DNA of 64,000 nucleotides from Azoarcus_F sp036734105 (GTDB lineage Bacteria > Pseudomonadota > Gammaproteobacteria > Burkholderiales > Rhodocyclaceae): contig DAIMZH010000007.1 in the NCBI GenBank assembly GCA_036734105.1, positions 1-64,000 on the forward strand, in the 5' to 3' direction. Below, piece by piece: positions 1-8,416 of this stretch. The stretch's first letter is position 1. Every line of letters starts with the position of its first letter. The notes under the pieces are model-generated. The model saw only the letters and a program-made list of their open reading frames with translations, had not been told where the DNA came from and did no database searches. The position numbers and the translations under genes were made by a program.

Positions 1-290
1 ACCTTTTTGATTTCAGCAGGGCTCATGTTGGTTCTCTCGGCCTTGGAATATATCGCCACCAGTAATACCACTTCCTCTTCGGTCAGGTTGAAGTAGATCA
101 CTCTCGCACCGCCTGACTTGCCAGAGCCTGCGCGGCTCCATCGCACCTTGCGCGCTCTGTCCGCGCCGGGGATCACCTCGCCAGCCATTGGATTGGCCGC
201 AATCAAAGCGATAAAATCCAGCCGCTCGACTTCTGACCAGATCTTCCCTGCCTGCTTCTGGAACGTCGGGGTCTCGATCACGGTGCGCAT
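1..290 (-). CDS. RelE/HigB-like toxin, partial at window edge
   Basis: Reading the minus strand from an ATG at 290 gives about 96 codons that stay open to the window edge. The protein starts MRTVIETPTFQKQAG and contains GEVIPGADRARKVRWSRAGS and ARVIYFNLTEEEVVLL. This is the layout of RelE/HigB-type mRNA-cleaving toxins: a helical start, a basic KVRW strand and a YF strand before the last helix. The C-terminus is missing because the window ends, so this is not a natural truncation. In this family toxin-first operons are common, and the antitoxin would then lie left of the window. A TATAAT -10 box and a palindrome sit directly upstream of the start, as expected for an autoregulated toxin-antitoxin operon. 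Family call is fairly confident; the exact subfamily is not. Confidence 0.75.
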   Translation of the reverse strand, partial: MRTVIETPTFQKQAGKIWSEVERLDFIALIAANPMAGEVIPGADRARKVRWSRAGSGKSGGARVIYFNLTEEEVVLLVAIYSKAERTNMSPAEIKK

Positions 291-317
291 GGTCTGAATT
301 ATACGGGTTGCCCGTAC
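291..317 (-). promoter_or_regulatory. Promoter and operator of the edge toxin-antitoxin operon
   Basis: The sequence TACGGGTTGCCCGTA at 302-316 is a perfect 6-bp inverted repeat with a 3-bp centre. On the minus strand it runs directly into TATAAT, which lies about 9 bases before the toxin ATG. The palindrome touches the -10 element, the usual position for the autorepressor of a type II toxin-antitoxin pair. Its role as operator is inferred. Confidence 0.6.
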
Positions 318-1014
318 AGGCGCAAGGGAGGAATTCAAACCTCCCTGCACGCTCGTCGATTCATCGCCCCTGGTTTTGGTGGAGTTTGGAACGACCCGAT
401 TCAGTCTGCTCCTGACGTTCAGACGGGAAAGCCGAATGGCAGCAATTGGCCGATTCGAGCCAAATTGTAGTTCAAGTTGGTCGCCGTAAACCTGCCGTTC
501 ATGTTCAAACCGTCGCCAGCAGCAGGTATGGCAGCTCCCGCTGCGGAGCGGCCGGTGGGGCGCAAAACCGGAAAGGCGGCTCCGGGTCGTGACCGGAAGT
601 CCACGGGAGAGACTGATCACGATGGGAGGTCGACCAGTCGATTCGGTTCGCGTCACGGGGCTGTTTTCGACAATATCGCGCAGCACTTGAGCGAGGCGGC
701 TGCATTGCTCGCCCATGTTTTCGACTTTGGCCTTAACGCACGTCGGGCAGGGCCTTCGTGAAACTCGCGCAGACGCTGAAACGGAGTTTTCGACTTTAAT
801 TGCGCTGAACAGGGGTAAATTTTTCAATCATTGAATCAGGCAGCGTTTAGCGGCCAACTGTCCTTCTTGGACCCGAACCAGCTACGGCAGGGTTGGCATG
901 GGTCCAAGCGATCTTTATGCGCTCACGCTTGCCAATACATGCCAGCGGCTTCGACTCGGCTGGCGTGAAAGGTTATGCTAGCGGTTTCCCTGTGTCTCTC
1001 GTTTCGGGTGCCCA
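318..1014. other. Gene-poor stretch without a supportable gene
   Basis: About 700 bases separate the edge toxin from the efflux adaptor gene. Several open frames of 60-95 codons exist on both strands (for example 477-761 on the plus strand), but none has a good ribosome binding site, a recognisable motif or typical codon use. The 410-780 part, with short odd frames and proline/arginine-rich translations, looks like decayed sequence. A possible -10 (TATGCT) lies near 974-979, before the adaptor gene. Confidence 0.4.
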
Positions 1015-2031
1015 ATGTTTCGCCCTCTATTGTTGTCTTGTTGCCTGGTGACTGTCGGGCTGGCGCAGGTGGTGTCGGCAGATTCAGTCTTTCATACCTC
1101 GCGACCTCTTGCCGAATTGGCGGTTTATCCGGAGCAGCGCGTCATGGCCCAGGTGCGTGTGCTGGATCAGGCCCGGGTTGCCGCCGAAGTCGGTGGACGC
1201 ATCATCGAGTTGCCGGTGCGGGTAGGGCAGACGGTTACTCAAGGCTCGGTGCTGAGCCGACTCGATGACACCGATTATCGTATCGCGCTGGAGCGGGCGC
1301 AGGCACAGGCTGGCCTGGTCGAGGCCAGGCTTGGCTTGGCCGAGGTGCAACTGGAGCAGGCGCGCAGCTTGTCGGCACGGGGGTTCACAAGTGCCGACGG
1401 GCTGCACATTCGCGAAACCGAGTTGGCTGTGCTGCGTGGTGAATTGGCCGTGGCCCGCCAGGCGCTAAGCGCAGCCAAGGTGCAATTGACGCGTAGCGTG
1501 GTGCGTGCACCGTTCGATGGTGTGGTGAGCGCCAGACAGGCCAGCGTCGGGGACTACGCTTCACCCGGCCAGGTCCTCGTGACCCTGGCCTCGCAAGCTG
1601 GCACCGAACTGCATGCCAATGTTCCGGTTGCCCAACTCGACAGCCTGCTGAAAAGCAACGACATTCAGTTCTGGGTGGATGGTCAGCCGTTTGATGTGCA
1701 GGTGCTGCGGGTGGTACCGCTGGTGGAGGCTGCAGGGCAGATGCAGTTGGTGGTGCTCGATGGTGCCGACGACGTGCCGCCCGGACGGGCTGGCGAACTG
1801 CGTTGGCGCGACAGCGTTGCCTATTTGCCGGCAAGCTTTGTGGTCGAGCGAGGTGGCCAGACCGGAGTTTGGCTGGAGCGCGATGGCCAGCCCGTGTTTC
1901 ATCCGGTGCCCAACGCTTCACCAGGCCGACCGGTGGCGCTGGACATGCCCCTTGATGTGCGCGTGGTGGATCAGGGGCGGCTGACGCTGGGCCTGACTGC
2001 TGCACCCATTCAGTTGCTCCCCGGGGACTGA
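1015..2031 (+). CDS. RND efflux periplasmic adaptor (membrane fusion protein)
   Basis: This is a 338-residue HlyD/AcrA-family periplasmic adaptor that would link an inner-membrane RND pump to an outer-membrane channel. An N-terminal signal peptide is visible (MFRPLLLSCCLVTVGLAQVVSA). The biotinyl-lipoyl-like half motifs flank a helical hairpin: VAAEVGGRIIELPVRVGQTV near residues 55-75 and VRAPFDGVVSARQASVGDYA near 163-182, with the coiled-coil hairpin (QAQAGLVEARLGLAEVQLEQ) between them. It is on the short side for the family. The pump gene begins 3 bases after its stop, so the two are co-transcribed and probably translationally coupled. No outer-membrane factor gene is present here, so the pair presumably borrows a TolC-like channel encoded elsewhere. 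Substrate unknown. Confidence 0.9.
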   Translation: MFRPLLLSCCLVTVGLAQVVSADSVFHTSRPLAELAVYPEQRVMAQVRVLDQARVAAEVGGRIIELPVRVGQTVTQGSVLSRLDDTDYRIALERAQAQAGLVEARLGLAEVQLEQARSLSARGFTSADGLHIRETELAVLRGELAVARQALSAAKVQLTRSVVRAPFDGVVSARQASVGDYASPGQVLVTLASQAGTELHANVPVAQLDSLLKSNDIQFWVDGQPFDVQVLRVVPLVEAAGQMQLVVLDGADDVPPGRAGELRWRDSVAYLPASFVVERGGQTGVWLERDGQPVFHPVPNASPGRPVALDMPLDVRVVDQGRLTLGLTAAPIQLLPGD

Positions 2032-2033
2032 GC

Positions 2034-5000
2034 GTGGGCACCTTTTATCGTTCGTTGGTGACCAATCACCCGTTGGCCAACATCGCCTTTGTGCTGGTGC
2101 TGTTTACCGGGGTGTTCAGCTATCTGAGCATGCCTCGCGCGCAAGACCCCGAGATCAACTTCAATTGGGTCAGCATCATTGCTGCCTTGCCCGGCGCATC
2201 GGCCGAGGATATAGAGCGGGAACTGACCGACCCTCTGGAGGATGCGATTGCGCAGCTACGCGACGTCCGCTTTGTGTCGTCGTCGTCACGCGAGGGCTTG
2301 TCCAGCCTGCTGGTTCGCTTCGACACCTTGTCCGAGCGTGATTTTGACAAGCGCATGAACGACCTGCGGCGCGAGGTTCAGAACAAGTCGGCCAATGAGT
2401 TGCCGGACGAAGCCAGCGAACCACAGATTATCGAGATCACCAGTTCGAGTGGTTTCCCGACCGCGCAAATGGTCTTGTATGGGCCGAGCGCCGAGGTGGT
2501 GCGCAGTTTTGTCTCCGGGCTGCAGCGTGATCTGGAGCAGTTGCCCGGCATAGACCGCGTGCAGACCTTCGGTTTTGATGAGCCACAGCTACAGGTCTTG
2601 TTTGATCCTGCCAGAGTGGCGGCAGCCGAACTTAGCCCGGCGCAGTTGGCGGACGGCGTGCGTGCCTGGTTTCGCAATGTGCTGGGTGGTCCGGTCGAGG
2701 TGGGCGAGCGCGAATGGTTGGTACGTCTGGAGGGCAAGACCACCGATCCGGACATCCTGGCACAGGCGGCACTGATCACGCCCGGCGGGTCGATCGCGTT
2801 GCATGAGGTGGCCGAGGTGCGCTATGGCCACGAGCGCAGCGATCAGCGTGTCAGCTATCGTGGGCAGCCGGCAGTGTTGTTGTCGGTGACCAAGCAGGGC
2901 GATGCCAACACCTTGCGCCTGGTCGACAGCCTCAACGCTTTTGCCGACGAGCGCAACCCCTTGCTCTACGCGCAAGGGGTCCAGCTCGCGATGGTGGACG
3001 ATCAGACCCATGCCACCCGCCAGGCCATCTCGGTGATGGAGTCGAACGCCTTGCTCGGCCTGCTGGCCGTGCTGGGCATGTGCTGGCTGTTTCTCGGCTC
3101 CAGGCTGGCGCTGCTGGTGGCCTTGGGTATTCCGTTCTCGCTGGCAGGTGCCTTTGCGGCAGTCGACCTGATGGGTTCAACGCTCAACCTGACGGTGCTG
3201 CTAGGTATAGTCATTGCGCTGGGGATGGTGGTTGACGACGCGGTGGTGGTGGTCGAGGCCATCTATTACCGAATGAACCGGGGTCAGCCGGTGCTGGAGG
3301 CGACGATTGACGGCGTGCGTGAGGTGGCCAAGCCGGTATTGTCAGCCATCCTCACCACTGTGGCGGCTTTTCTGCCCTTGATGTTGCTGCCGGGCATTCT
3401 TGGCGAGTTCATGTTTGTGGTGCCGTTTGTGGTCACCGTGGCCTTGTTGATCAGTCTCTTCGAGGCTTTCTGGATCCTGCCAGCTCACGTCATGATGTTG
3501 CGCATCAGTTACGACAAGCCATCGCGTATGCAGCTCGCGCGTCAGCGCGCCACCCACTGGTTGCGCACCCGCTATGCCCGGCTACTGGTGGCGGTGATGC
3601 GTCGTCCCAAGACCGGCCTGGTGGTTGTTCTCATCACCATGGTTGGCGCGCTGGGTCTTGTGGGTGGCGGGGTCGTCAAGCGCGACTTCTTTGCATTCGA
3701 CCCCATCCGGCAGTTCTTCGTGCACATCGAGCTTGAACCGGGTGCGCGGCTGGATCGCACCTTGACCGAAGCCGAGCGTATCGCCGAGCTGATCTATAGC
3801 GAGCTGTCGACCACCGAGCTGCGTTCGGCAGTGGCGGTGGCCGGCTTCAAGTTTACCGAGACCGAGCCACTTTTCGGCAACCACTATGGACAGGTGGTGG
3901 TGTCGCTGGCGCCACGACAGTCGGGTGGGCGGGATCCTGCCGAGGTCATTGACGCCTTGCGCGGACCCTTGGCCGAACTCGGTGGGTCTGCGCGGGTGAG
4001 CTTTCTGGAGTTGAAAGGCGGCCCGCCCACGTCGCGCCCGATCAACGTCAAGGTGCGGGGCAAGGACTACGCCGAGCTGCGCGCCGCATCGGATGCGTTG
4101 ATGCAGACGCTGGAGACGCTGCCCGGTGTGCGCGATATCGTGGACGACGATGTGGCCGGACGGCCCGAGCTGCGGCTCATGTTGAATCGCGAAAAACTGG
4201 CGCTGGCAGGCGTTTCGCCCGCTGAAGTGGGGCGTTTGCTACGTCTGTATGGTGACGGCGAGATTGTTGGCAGCACACGCCACCGTGGCGACAAAGTGGA
4301 ACTGGTTGTGCGCGCAGCCCCCGATGTTTTTGATGATGTGCTGCAAGTGTTGCAACACCCGGTGCGCTTGTCGGATGGACGGCTGATCCGGCTCGAAACC
4401 TTGCTGGACGCGGAAACCCGGATATCCAAGGGCTATATCCGGCATTATCAGTTGCAGCGCGCGATCACCGTCGAGGCCGAGATTGACCGCGAGGCCACCG
4501 ACACCGTGCTGGCCAACCGGCAATTGCGCGATGCCTGGGCTGGTTTGCAATCTGAGTATCCCAATGTGACGTTGGATTTTTCGGGCGAGCTGGACGATAT
4601 TCAGGAGAGCCTGGATTCCATGGGCCGCTTGTTTGCGGTTGGTCTTGGGCTGATCTATCTGATTCTGGCGGCCCAGTTTCGCAGCTACTGGCAGCCGGTC
4701 ATCATCCTCACCACTGTGCCGCTGGCCTTTACCGGTGTGGTGCTGGGCCTGCTGGTGTCCGGCAATCCCTTGTCGCTTTATACCTTGTACGGTGTGGTTG
4801 CGCTGACCGGCATCGCGGTTAACGCGGCCATTGTGCTGATCAGTGCAGCCAACGAAAGGTTGGCGCTTGGCATGAGCGTGCAGCATGCTGCAGTCTATGC
4901 CGCGCGTCGACGTGTGGTGCCGGTGCTGATCACCACCGTGACCACCATAGGGGGCTTGTTATCGCTGGCGATTGGTCTCGGCGGCAAGTCCCTGATGTGG

Positions 5001-5102
5001 GGTCCGGTGGCGGCGAGCATTGTCTGGGGGCTGGGCTTTTCGGCCTTGCTCACACTGTTTGCCATTCCGCTGGTGTGGCGGGTGGCAATGAGGAATCGCT
5101 GA
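2034..5102 (+). CDS. RND efflux transporter permease
   Basis: A 1022-residue AcrB-superfamily inner-membrane pump that starts with GTG immediately after the adaptor gene. The first transmembrane helix is at about residues 12-33, followed by a large periplasmic loop, a helix block around 335-500, a second periplasmic loop and a last helix block from about 860. The proton-relay acidic pair of TM4 is intact (VVDDAVVVVE, Asp401-Asp402). The lysine that AcrB carries in TM10 is replaced: the equivalent stretch reads LTGIAVNAAIVLI. Such a change occurs in other RND branches and suggests this is not a classical AcrB-type multidrug pump. GASAEDIERELTDPLEDAI is the conserved N-terminal porter-domain signature. 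Substrate cannot be deduced. Confidence 0.93.
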   Translation: MGTFYRSLVTNHPLANIAFVLVLFTGVFSYLSMPRAQDPEINFNWVSIIAALPGASAEDIERELTDPLEDAIAQLRDVRFVSSSSREGLSSLLVRFDTLSERDFDKRMNDLRREVQNKSANELPDEASEPQIIEITSSSGFPTAQMVLYGPSAEVVRSFVSGLQRDLEQLPGIDRVQTFGFDEPQLQVLFDPARVAAAELSPAQLADGVRAWFRNVLGGPVEVGEREWLVRLEGKTTDPDILAQAALITPGGSIALHEVAEVRYGHERSDQRVSYRGQPAVLLSVTKQGDANTLRLVDSLNAFADERNPLLYAQGVQLAMVDDQTHATRQAISVMESNALLGLLAVLGMCWLFLGSRLALLVALGIPFSLAGAFAAVDLMGSTLNLTVLLGIVIALGMVVDDAVVVVEAIYYRMNRGQPVLEATIDGVREVAKPVLSAILTTVAAFLPLMLLPGILGEFMFVVPFVVTVALLISLFEAFWILPAHVMMLRISYDKPSRMQLARQRATHWLRTRYARLLVAVMRRPKTGLVVVLITMVGALGLVGGGVVKRDFFAFDPIRQFFVHIELEPGARLDRTLTEAERIAELIYSELSTTELRSAVAVAGFKFTETEPLFGNHYGQVVVSLAPRQSGGRDPAEVIDALRGPLAELGGSARVSFLELKGGPPTSRPINVKVRGKDYAELRAASDALMQTLETLPGVRDIVDDDVAGRPELRLMLNREKLALAGVSPAEVGRLLRLYGDGEIVGSTRHRGDKVELVVRAAPDVFDDVLQVLQHPVRLSDGRLIRLETLLDAETRISKGYIRHYQLQRAITVEAEIDREATDTVLANRQLRDAWAGLQSEYPNVTLDFSGELDDIQESLDSMGRLFAVGLGLIYLILAAQFRSYWQPVIILTTVPLAFTGVVLGLLVSGNPLSLYTLYGVVALTGIAVNAAIVLISAANERLALGMSVQHAAVYAARRRVVPVLITTVTTIGGLLSLAIGLGGKSLMWGPVAASIVWGLGFSALLTLFAIPLVWRVAMRNR

Positions 5103-5146
5103 GTCAATGTGAATTACTGCCAGACTACCCGACATATTGCCTGCTA

Positions 5147-5171
5147 GTCTCTAAAAGGGATTTTTTGAGAC
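5147..5171. promoter_or_regulatory. Short inverted repeat between efflux and NosP-like operons
   Basis: GTCTC at 5147-5151 and GAGAC at 5167-5171 enclose AAAA and TTTT, forming an imperfect hairpin with a GGGA centre. It lies 45 bases after the RND stop and 65 bases before the FIST gene. It could be a weak terminator or a regulator site. Confidence 0.3.
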
Positions 5172-5236
5172 ATGCTGGCTCGTGACGTTAAAGTGTTGCC
5201 TGGCAGCTTGTCATTCGACTTATCAGGAGGAAGGTA

Positions 5237-6352
5237 ATGAGCGTTCAGTTCGAATTGAGTTTCACCGAAGCGCCTGAGGCGCAAGCCCTGTTTGACCTGG
5301 CAGCCCAGGCACTCGATAAGGGCGCGAAGGCCTTGTTGATACTGGCGGCAGATGCCAACAACTGCCAGCCCGGCGACTTCGATCCCTGGCTGTCCGCATG
5401 CCCGGTTCCGGTTTTCGGAGGCGTTTTTCCGCAGATCATTCATGGTGGTTCCAACCACGAGAAAGGCTATATCCTGGCTGCCCTCAGTCAGCCGGTTACC
5501 ATCCATAATGTTGTCGGCCTGTCCGACCCGGAGGCCGATTACTTTGACGTGATCGACCCCTTGTTTGCCGACAAGCCGGAGCCCGCCAGTGTGATGGTGC
5601 TGGTCGATGGCCTGGCCAGCCGCATTGGTGCGCTGCTCGACGCTGTCTATGATGTTCTGGGCAGTGAACCGAGCTTTTTCGGCGGTGGTGCTGGCAGTCT
5701 CAGCTTTGTTCAGAAACCTTGCCTGTTCTCCAATCAGGGCATGTTGGTCGACCATGCACAACTGATCGTGATGCCGGGGCGCTTTGCCTTGGGTGTTGAT
5801 CACGGCTGGGAAAAATTCGCTGGCCCCTTCGTGGTGACAGCGGGAGAGCGTAACGTCCTTGAGAGCCTGGACTTCAAACCGGCATTCGAGGTCTATCGCA
5901 AGCATGTCGAGGCAGACAGCGGGCGACGCTTTGACGCGGACAACTTCTTCGATATCGCCAAGAGTTATCCTTTTGGCATGGAAAAGCCCGACGGCAGCAT
6001 TGTTGTGCGTGACCCGATCACCTGTGACGAAAACAACATGGTGTGCGTGGGTGAAGTACCCAAGAACAGTATTGTGTATCTGCTCAAGGGTAGGCCGGAG
6101 AACCTGATTGCGGCGGCTGGTCGTGGCGCTTCGAATCTGCCGGCTGGCAAGGGGGCTGCATTGCTGACTGACTGCATCAGCCGGGTGCTGTATCTTGAAG
6201 GCCGTTTTGTAGAGGAGTTGGCCGCAGTGCAGAGTGAGCTGGGTGAGAGATCCCTGTTTGGCATGCTATCTTTGGGCGAAGTAGCCAATGGCGGCGATTA
6301 TTGCCTTGAGTTCTACAACAAGACGCTTGTGATTGCCGCAGCCGAGAGCTGA
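5237..6352 (+). CDS. nosP: FIST-domain sensor protein, NosP-like
   Basis: A 371-residue soluble protein with the FIST N domain (about residues 20-205) followed by the FIST C domain (about 215-350). Typical glycine-rich signatures are present: PVFGGVFPQIIHGG, PSFFGGGAGSLSF and GRFALGVDHGWEKFAGPF. It has no signal peptide or membrane helix. Start choice is supported by a strong GGAGG 7 bases upstream of ATG 5237. FIST proteins next to hybrid histidine kinases include NosP, a heme-binding nitric oxide sensor that controls the partner kinase, first described in Pseudomonas and found beside GGDEF-EAL proteins in other genera. The next two genes are exactly such a kinase and a GGDEF-EAL regulator. 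Heme binding cannot be shown from sequence; several histidines are candidates. Alternative: a FIST sensor for another small molecule. Confidence 0.8.
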   Translation: MSVQFELSFTEAPEAQALFDLAAQALDKGAKALLILAADANNCQPGDFDPWLSACPVPVFGGVFPQIIHGGSNHEKGYILAALSQPVTIHNVVGLSDPEADYFDVIDPLFADKPEPASVMVLVDGLASRIGALLDAVYDVLGSEPSFFGGGAGSLSFVQKPCLFSNQGMLVDHAQLIVMPGRFALGVDHGWEKFAGPFVVTAGERNVLESLDFKPAFEVYRKHVEADSGRRFDADNFFDIAKSYPFGMEKPDGSIVVRDPITCDENNMVCVGEVPKNSIVYLLKGRPENLIAAAGRGASNLPAGKGAALLTDCISRVLYLEGRFVEELAAVQSELGERSLFGMLSLGEVANGGDYCLEFYNKTLVIAAAES

Positions 6353-6370
6353 GCTTACGGATAGCCCATT

Positions 6371-8416
6371 GTGCCCTTTGCCAACCAGAGTCTGTCGCTG
6401 ATTGCACTCCAGTACGAGCTGGCGCTGCTGATTGGTCAGGACTTGCGACTCGCGCAGATGTTGCGGAGGTTCTTTCCGCCTGCGCTCAAGTTGCTCGGTT
6501 GCAGGGCAGCCCATGTGTGGCTGAAGGATGGCGAAAACAATGCCTGCAAGCATCGGTTTTCCTATCCCAGTCACGATGGGCGCAGGCTGACGAACGACCC
6601 CGAACTGAGCGCGCTGGTGTCACGCTACGCGCTCAATCCGGCACAGCCCGAGTCGTTTCATCTTGGCGACGGTGCGTGGGCCTTGTTCATGCCGTTGCAG
6701 AAACGCGGCTTTTGCATGATCGTCAAGGCAAGCGAACCGCTTGGCTCTGATTCGATCGCTGCGCTCCTGCCCATTTTCGACAGACTTGCCACGGCTTGTG
6801 CCGCCTGCGAGCAGTACGAAAAAACCGAAGCCTTGCGGCTGCTTGCCGATGAAAACGCCCAGCGTTTTCGCACAGTGGTGGAAACCGTTGGCGAGGTCAT
6901 CTTCGAACTCGATGAATGCGGGCAGGTGCTCTTTCTCAATCCAGCGTGGTTCCGGGTCACCGGTCGCTCGGCGGGGGAGGGGATAGGCTTGCATGTGTTT
7001 GAGTTGCTGGGTTTGAGCGATGCAGCGGCTGTCGCGCGGGTGCAGTCGGTGCTCGACGCGGACTCGGATGGTGTGGAGTTCAGCCATAGCACGCAGACCA
7101 TCAAGGGCGAGAGCCGTCATTTCGATATACGGATCAAACGCAGCCTGGATCTGGGTGGAGAGGGGCGGCGTCTGATAGGCACCATGGTAGATACCACGGA
7201 GCAACGCGCGCTGATCGAGCGCGTTCAGCATGCCCGAGCGCGCGCCGAAGAAGCCAACAGCGCAAAGAGTGCCTTCATTGCAAACATGAGCCATGAAATC
7301 CGGACGCCCATGAACGGCGTGATCGGTTTGGCACAAGTTGCGCTGGATGAGCCTGATCAGGCAACAGTCAAGGAGCACCTCAAGCTGATTCTGGGTTCGG
7401 CAGATCACTTGCTGACCATCATCAACGATATTCTCGATTTTTCAAAGATCGAGGCAGGTCGCTACACCCTGCAGGAAGACGTGGTGAATCTTTCCGAGCT
7501 GCTTGGCAACGTGTGTAGCCAGATGCGGCTACAGGCCGAGAAGAAGGGCTTGTGGCTCAAGCTTGACCTGCCGGATGACAAAACCTTCTGGGTGCGCGGT
7601 GATGCAACACGTTTGCGCCAGGTTTTGATCAACCTGCTTGGCAACGCCATCAAGTTTACCCTCCAAGGAGGTGTGACACTGCGCGCCAGAGCCGAGGCCG
7701 ACAACATGTGGCGTTTCGAGATTGAGGACACCGGTATAGGCGTTGCGCCGGAGAAGCAGAAAATCATTTTCTCGGCCTTTACCCAGGCCGATGATTCCAT
7801 CGCGCGATCGTTCGGTGGCACAGGGCTTGGTCTGACCATCAGTTGTCGGCTGGTAGAGCTCATGCATGGTCAAGTGGGTCTTGATAGCACGGTAGGGCGT
7901 GGCAGCCTGTTCTGGTTTACTGCCCGGCTCGCGTCAGTCCAGGTGTCTGCCTGCGCCAATGCCGATAAAGCTGTTGAGGCGTCCGGTGAGCATCGTGTCA
8001 TGCTTAATGAAAAAACCGGGTTCCAGGCGCTTGATATCCTGGTGGCCGAAGACAATCTCATCAATCGCAAACTGATGGACGCCATGTTGCGACAAATGGG
8101 TCACAATCCGGTTTTTGCCGAAAATGGCGAGAAAGCATTGGCTCAACGTATCCATGAGGATTACCATCTTATTCTCATGGATATGCAGATGCCGGTCATG
8201 GATGGACTGACAGCAACACGGGCCATCCGCGATCACGAACAGCGACACGCCATGACGCCAGTGCCAATCTATGCCTTGACAGCCAATGCCATGGATTCCG
8301 ATCGCGATGCATGTCTGGTGGCTGGCATGGATGGTTTTTTGGCTAAACCGCTTCGAAAGGCTGCGCTGCAGAGTGCGCTCGACGAAGTGATCAATCGGTT
8401 GACTCAGCATGAATGA
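6371..8416 (+). CDS. Hybrid histidine kinase, NahK-like (GAF-like, PAS, HisKA, HATPase, REC)
   Basis: A 681-residue cytoplasmic hybrid kinase starting at GTG 6371, 18 bases after the FIST gene. Residues 10-150 resemble a GAF-like sensor module, 165-280 form a PAS domain (FELDECGQVLFLNPAWFRVT), and the dimerisation helix carries phospho-acceptor His308 in MSHEIRTPMNG. ATP-binding boxes follow: NLLGNAIKFT near 421, DTGIGV near 453 and GGTGLGLTI near 482. A C-terminal receiver (about 553-675) has Asp604 in LILMDMQMPVMDG and the conserved Lys in FLAKP. There are no transmembrane helices, so its input probably comes from the FIST protein, as for NosP-NahK pairs. Its stop overlaps the start of the next gene by 8 bases. 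The receiver implies a multistep relay, for which an HPt gene is present at 10523-10894. Confidence 0.9.
   Translation: MPFANQSLSLIALQYELALLIGQDLRLAQMLRRFFPPALKLLGCRAAHVWLKDGENNACKHRFSYPSHDGRRLTNDPELSALVSRYALNPAQPESFHLGDGAWALFMPLQKRGFCMIVKASEPLGSDSIAALLPIFDRLATACAACEQYEKTEALRLLADENAQRFRTVVETVGEVIFELDECGQVLFLNPAWFRVTGRSAGEGIGLHVFELLGLSDAAAVARVQSVLDADSDGVEFSHSTQTIKGESRHFDIRIKRSLDLGGEGRRLIGTMVDTTEQRALIERVQHARARAEEANSAKSAFIANMSHEIRTPMNGVIGLAQVALDEPDQATVKEHLKLILGSADHLLTIINDILDFSKIEAGRYTLQEDVVNLSELLGNVCSQMRLQAEKKGLWLKLDLPDDKTFWVRGDATRLRQVLINLLGNAIKFTLQGGVTLRARAEADNMWRFEIEDTGIGVAPEKQKIIFSAFTQADDSIARSFGGTGLGLTISCRLVELMHGQVGLDSTVGRGSLFWFTARLASVQVSACANADKAVEASGEHRVMLNEKTGFQALDILVAEDNLINRKLMDAMLRQMGHNPVFAENGEKALAQRIHEDYHLILMDMQMPVMDGLTATRAIRDHEQRHAMTPVPIYALTANAMDSDRDACLVAGMDGFLAKPLRKAALQSALDEVINRLTQHE

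Noticed and set aside
477..761. Open frame of 94 codons in the left gap
   Set aside because: No ribosome binding site, no family motif and atypical composition; overlapping frames on both strands look equally random.
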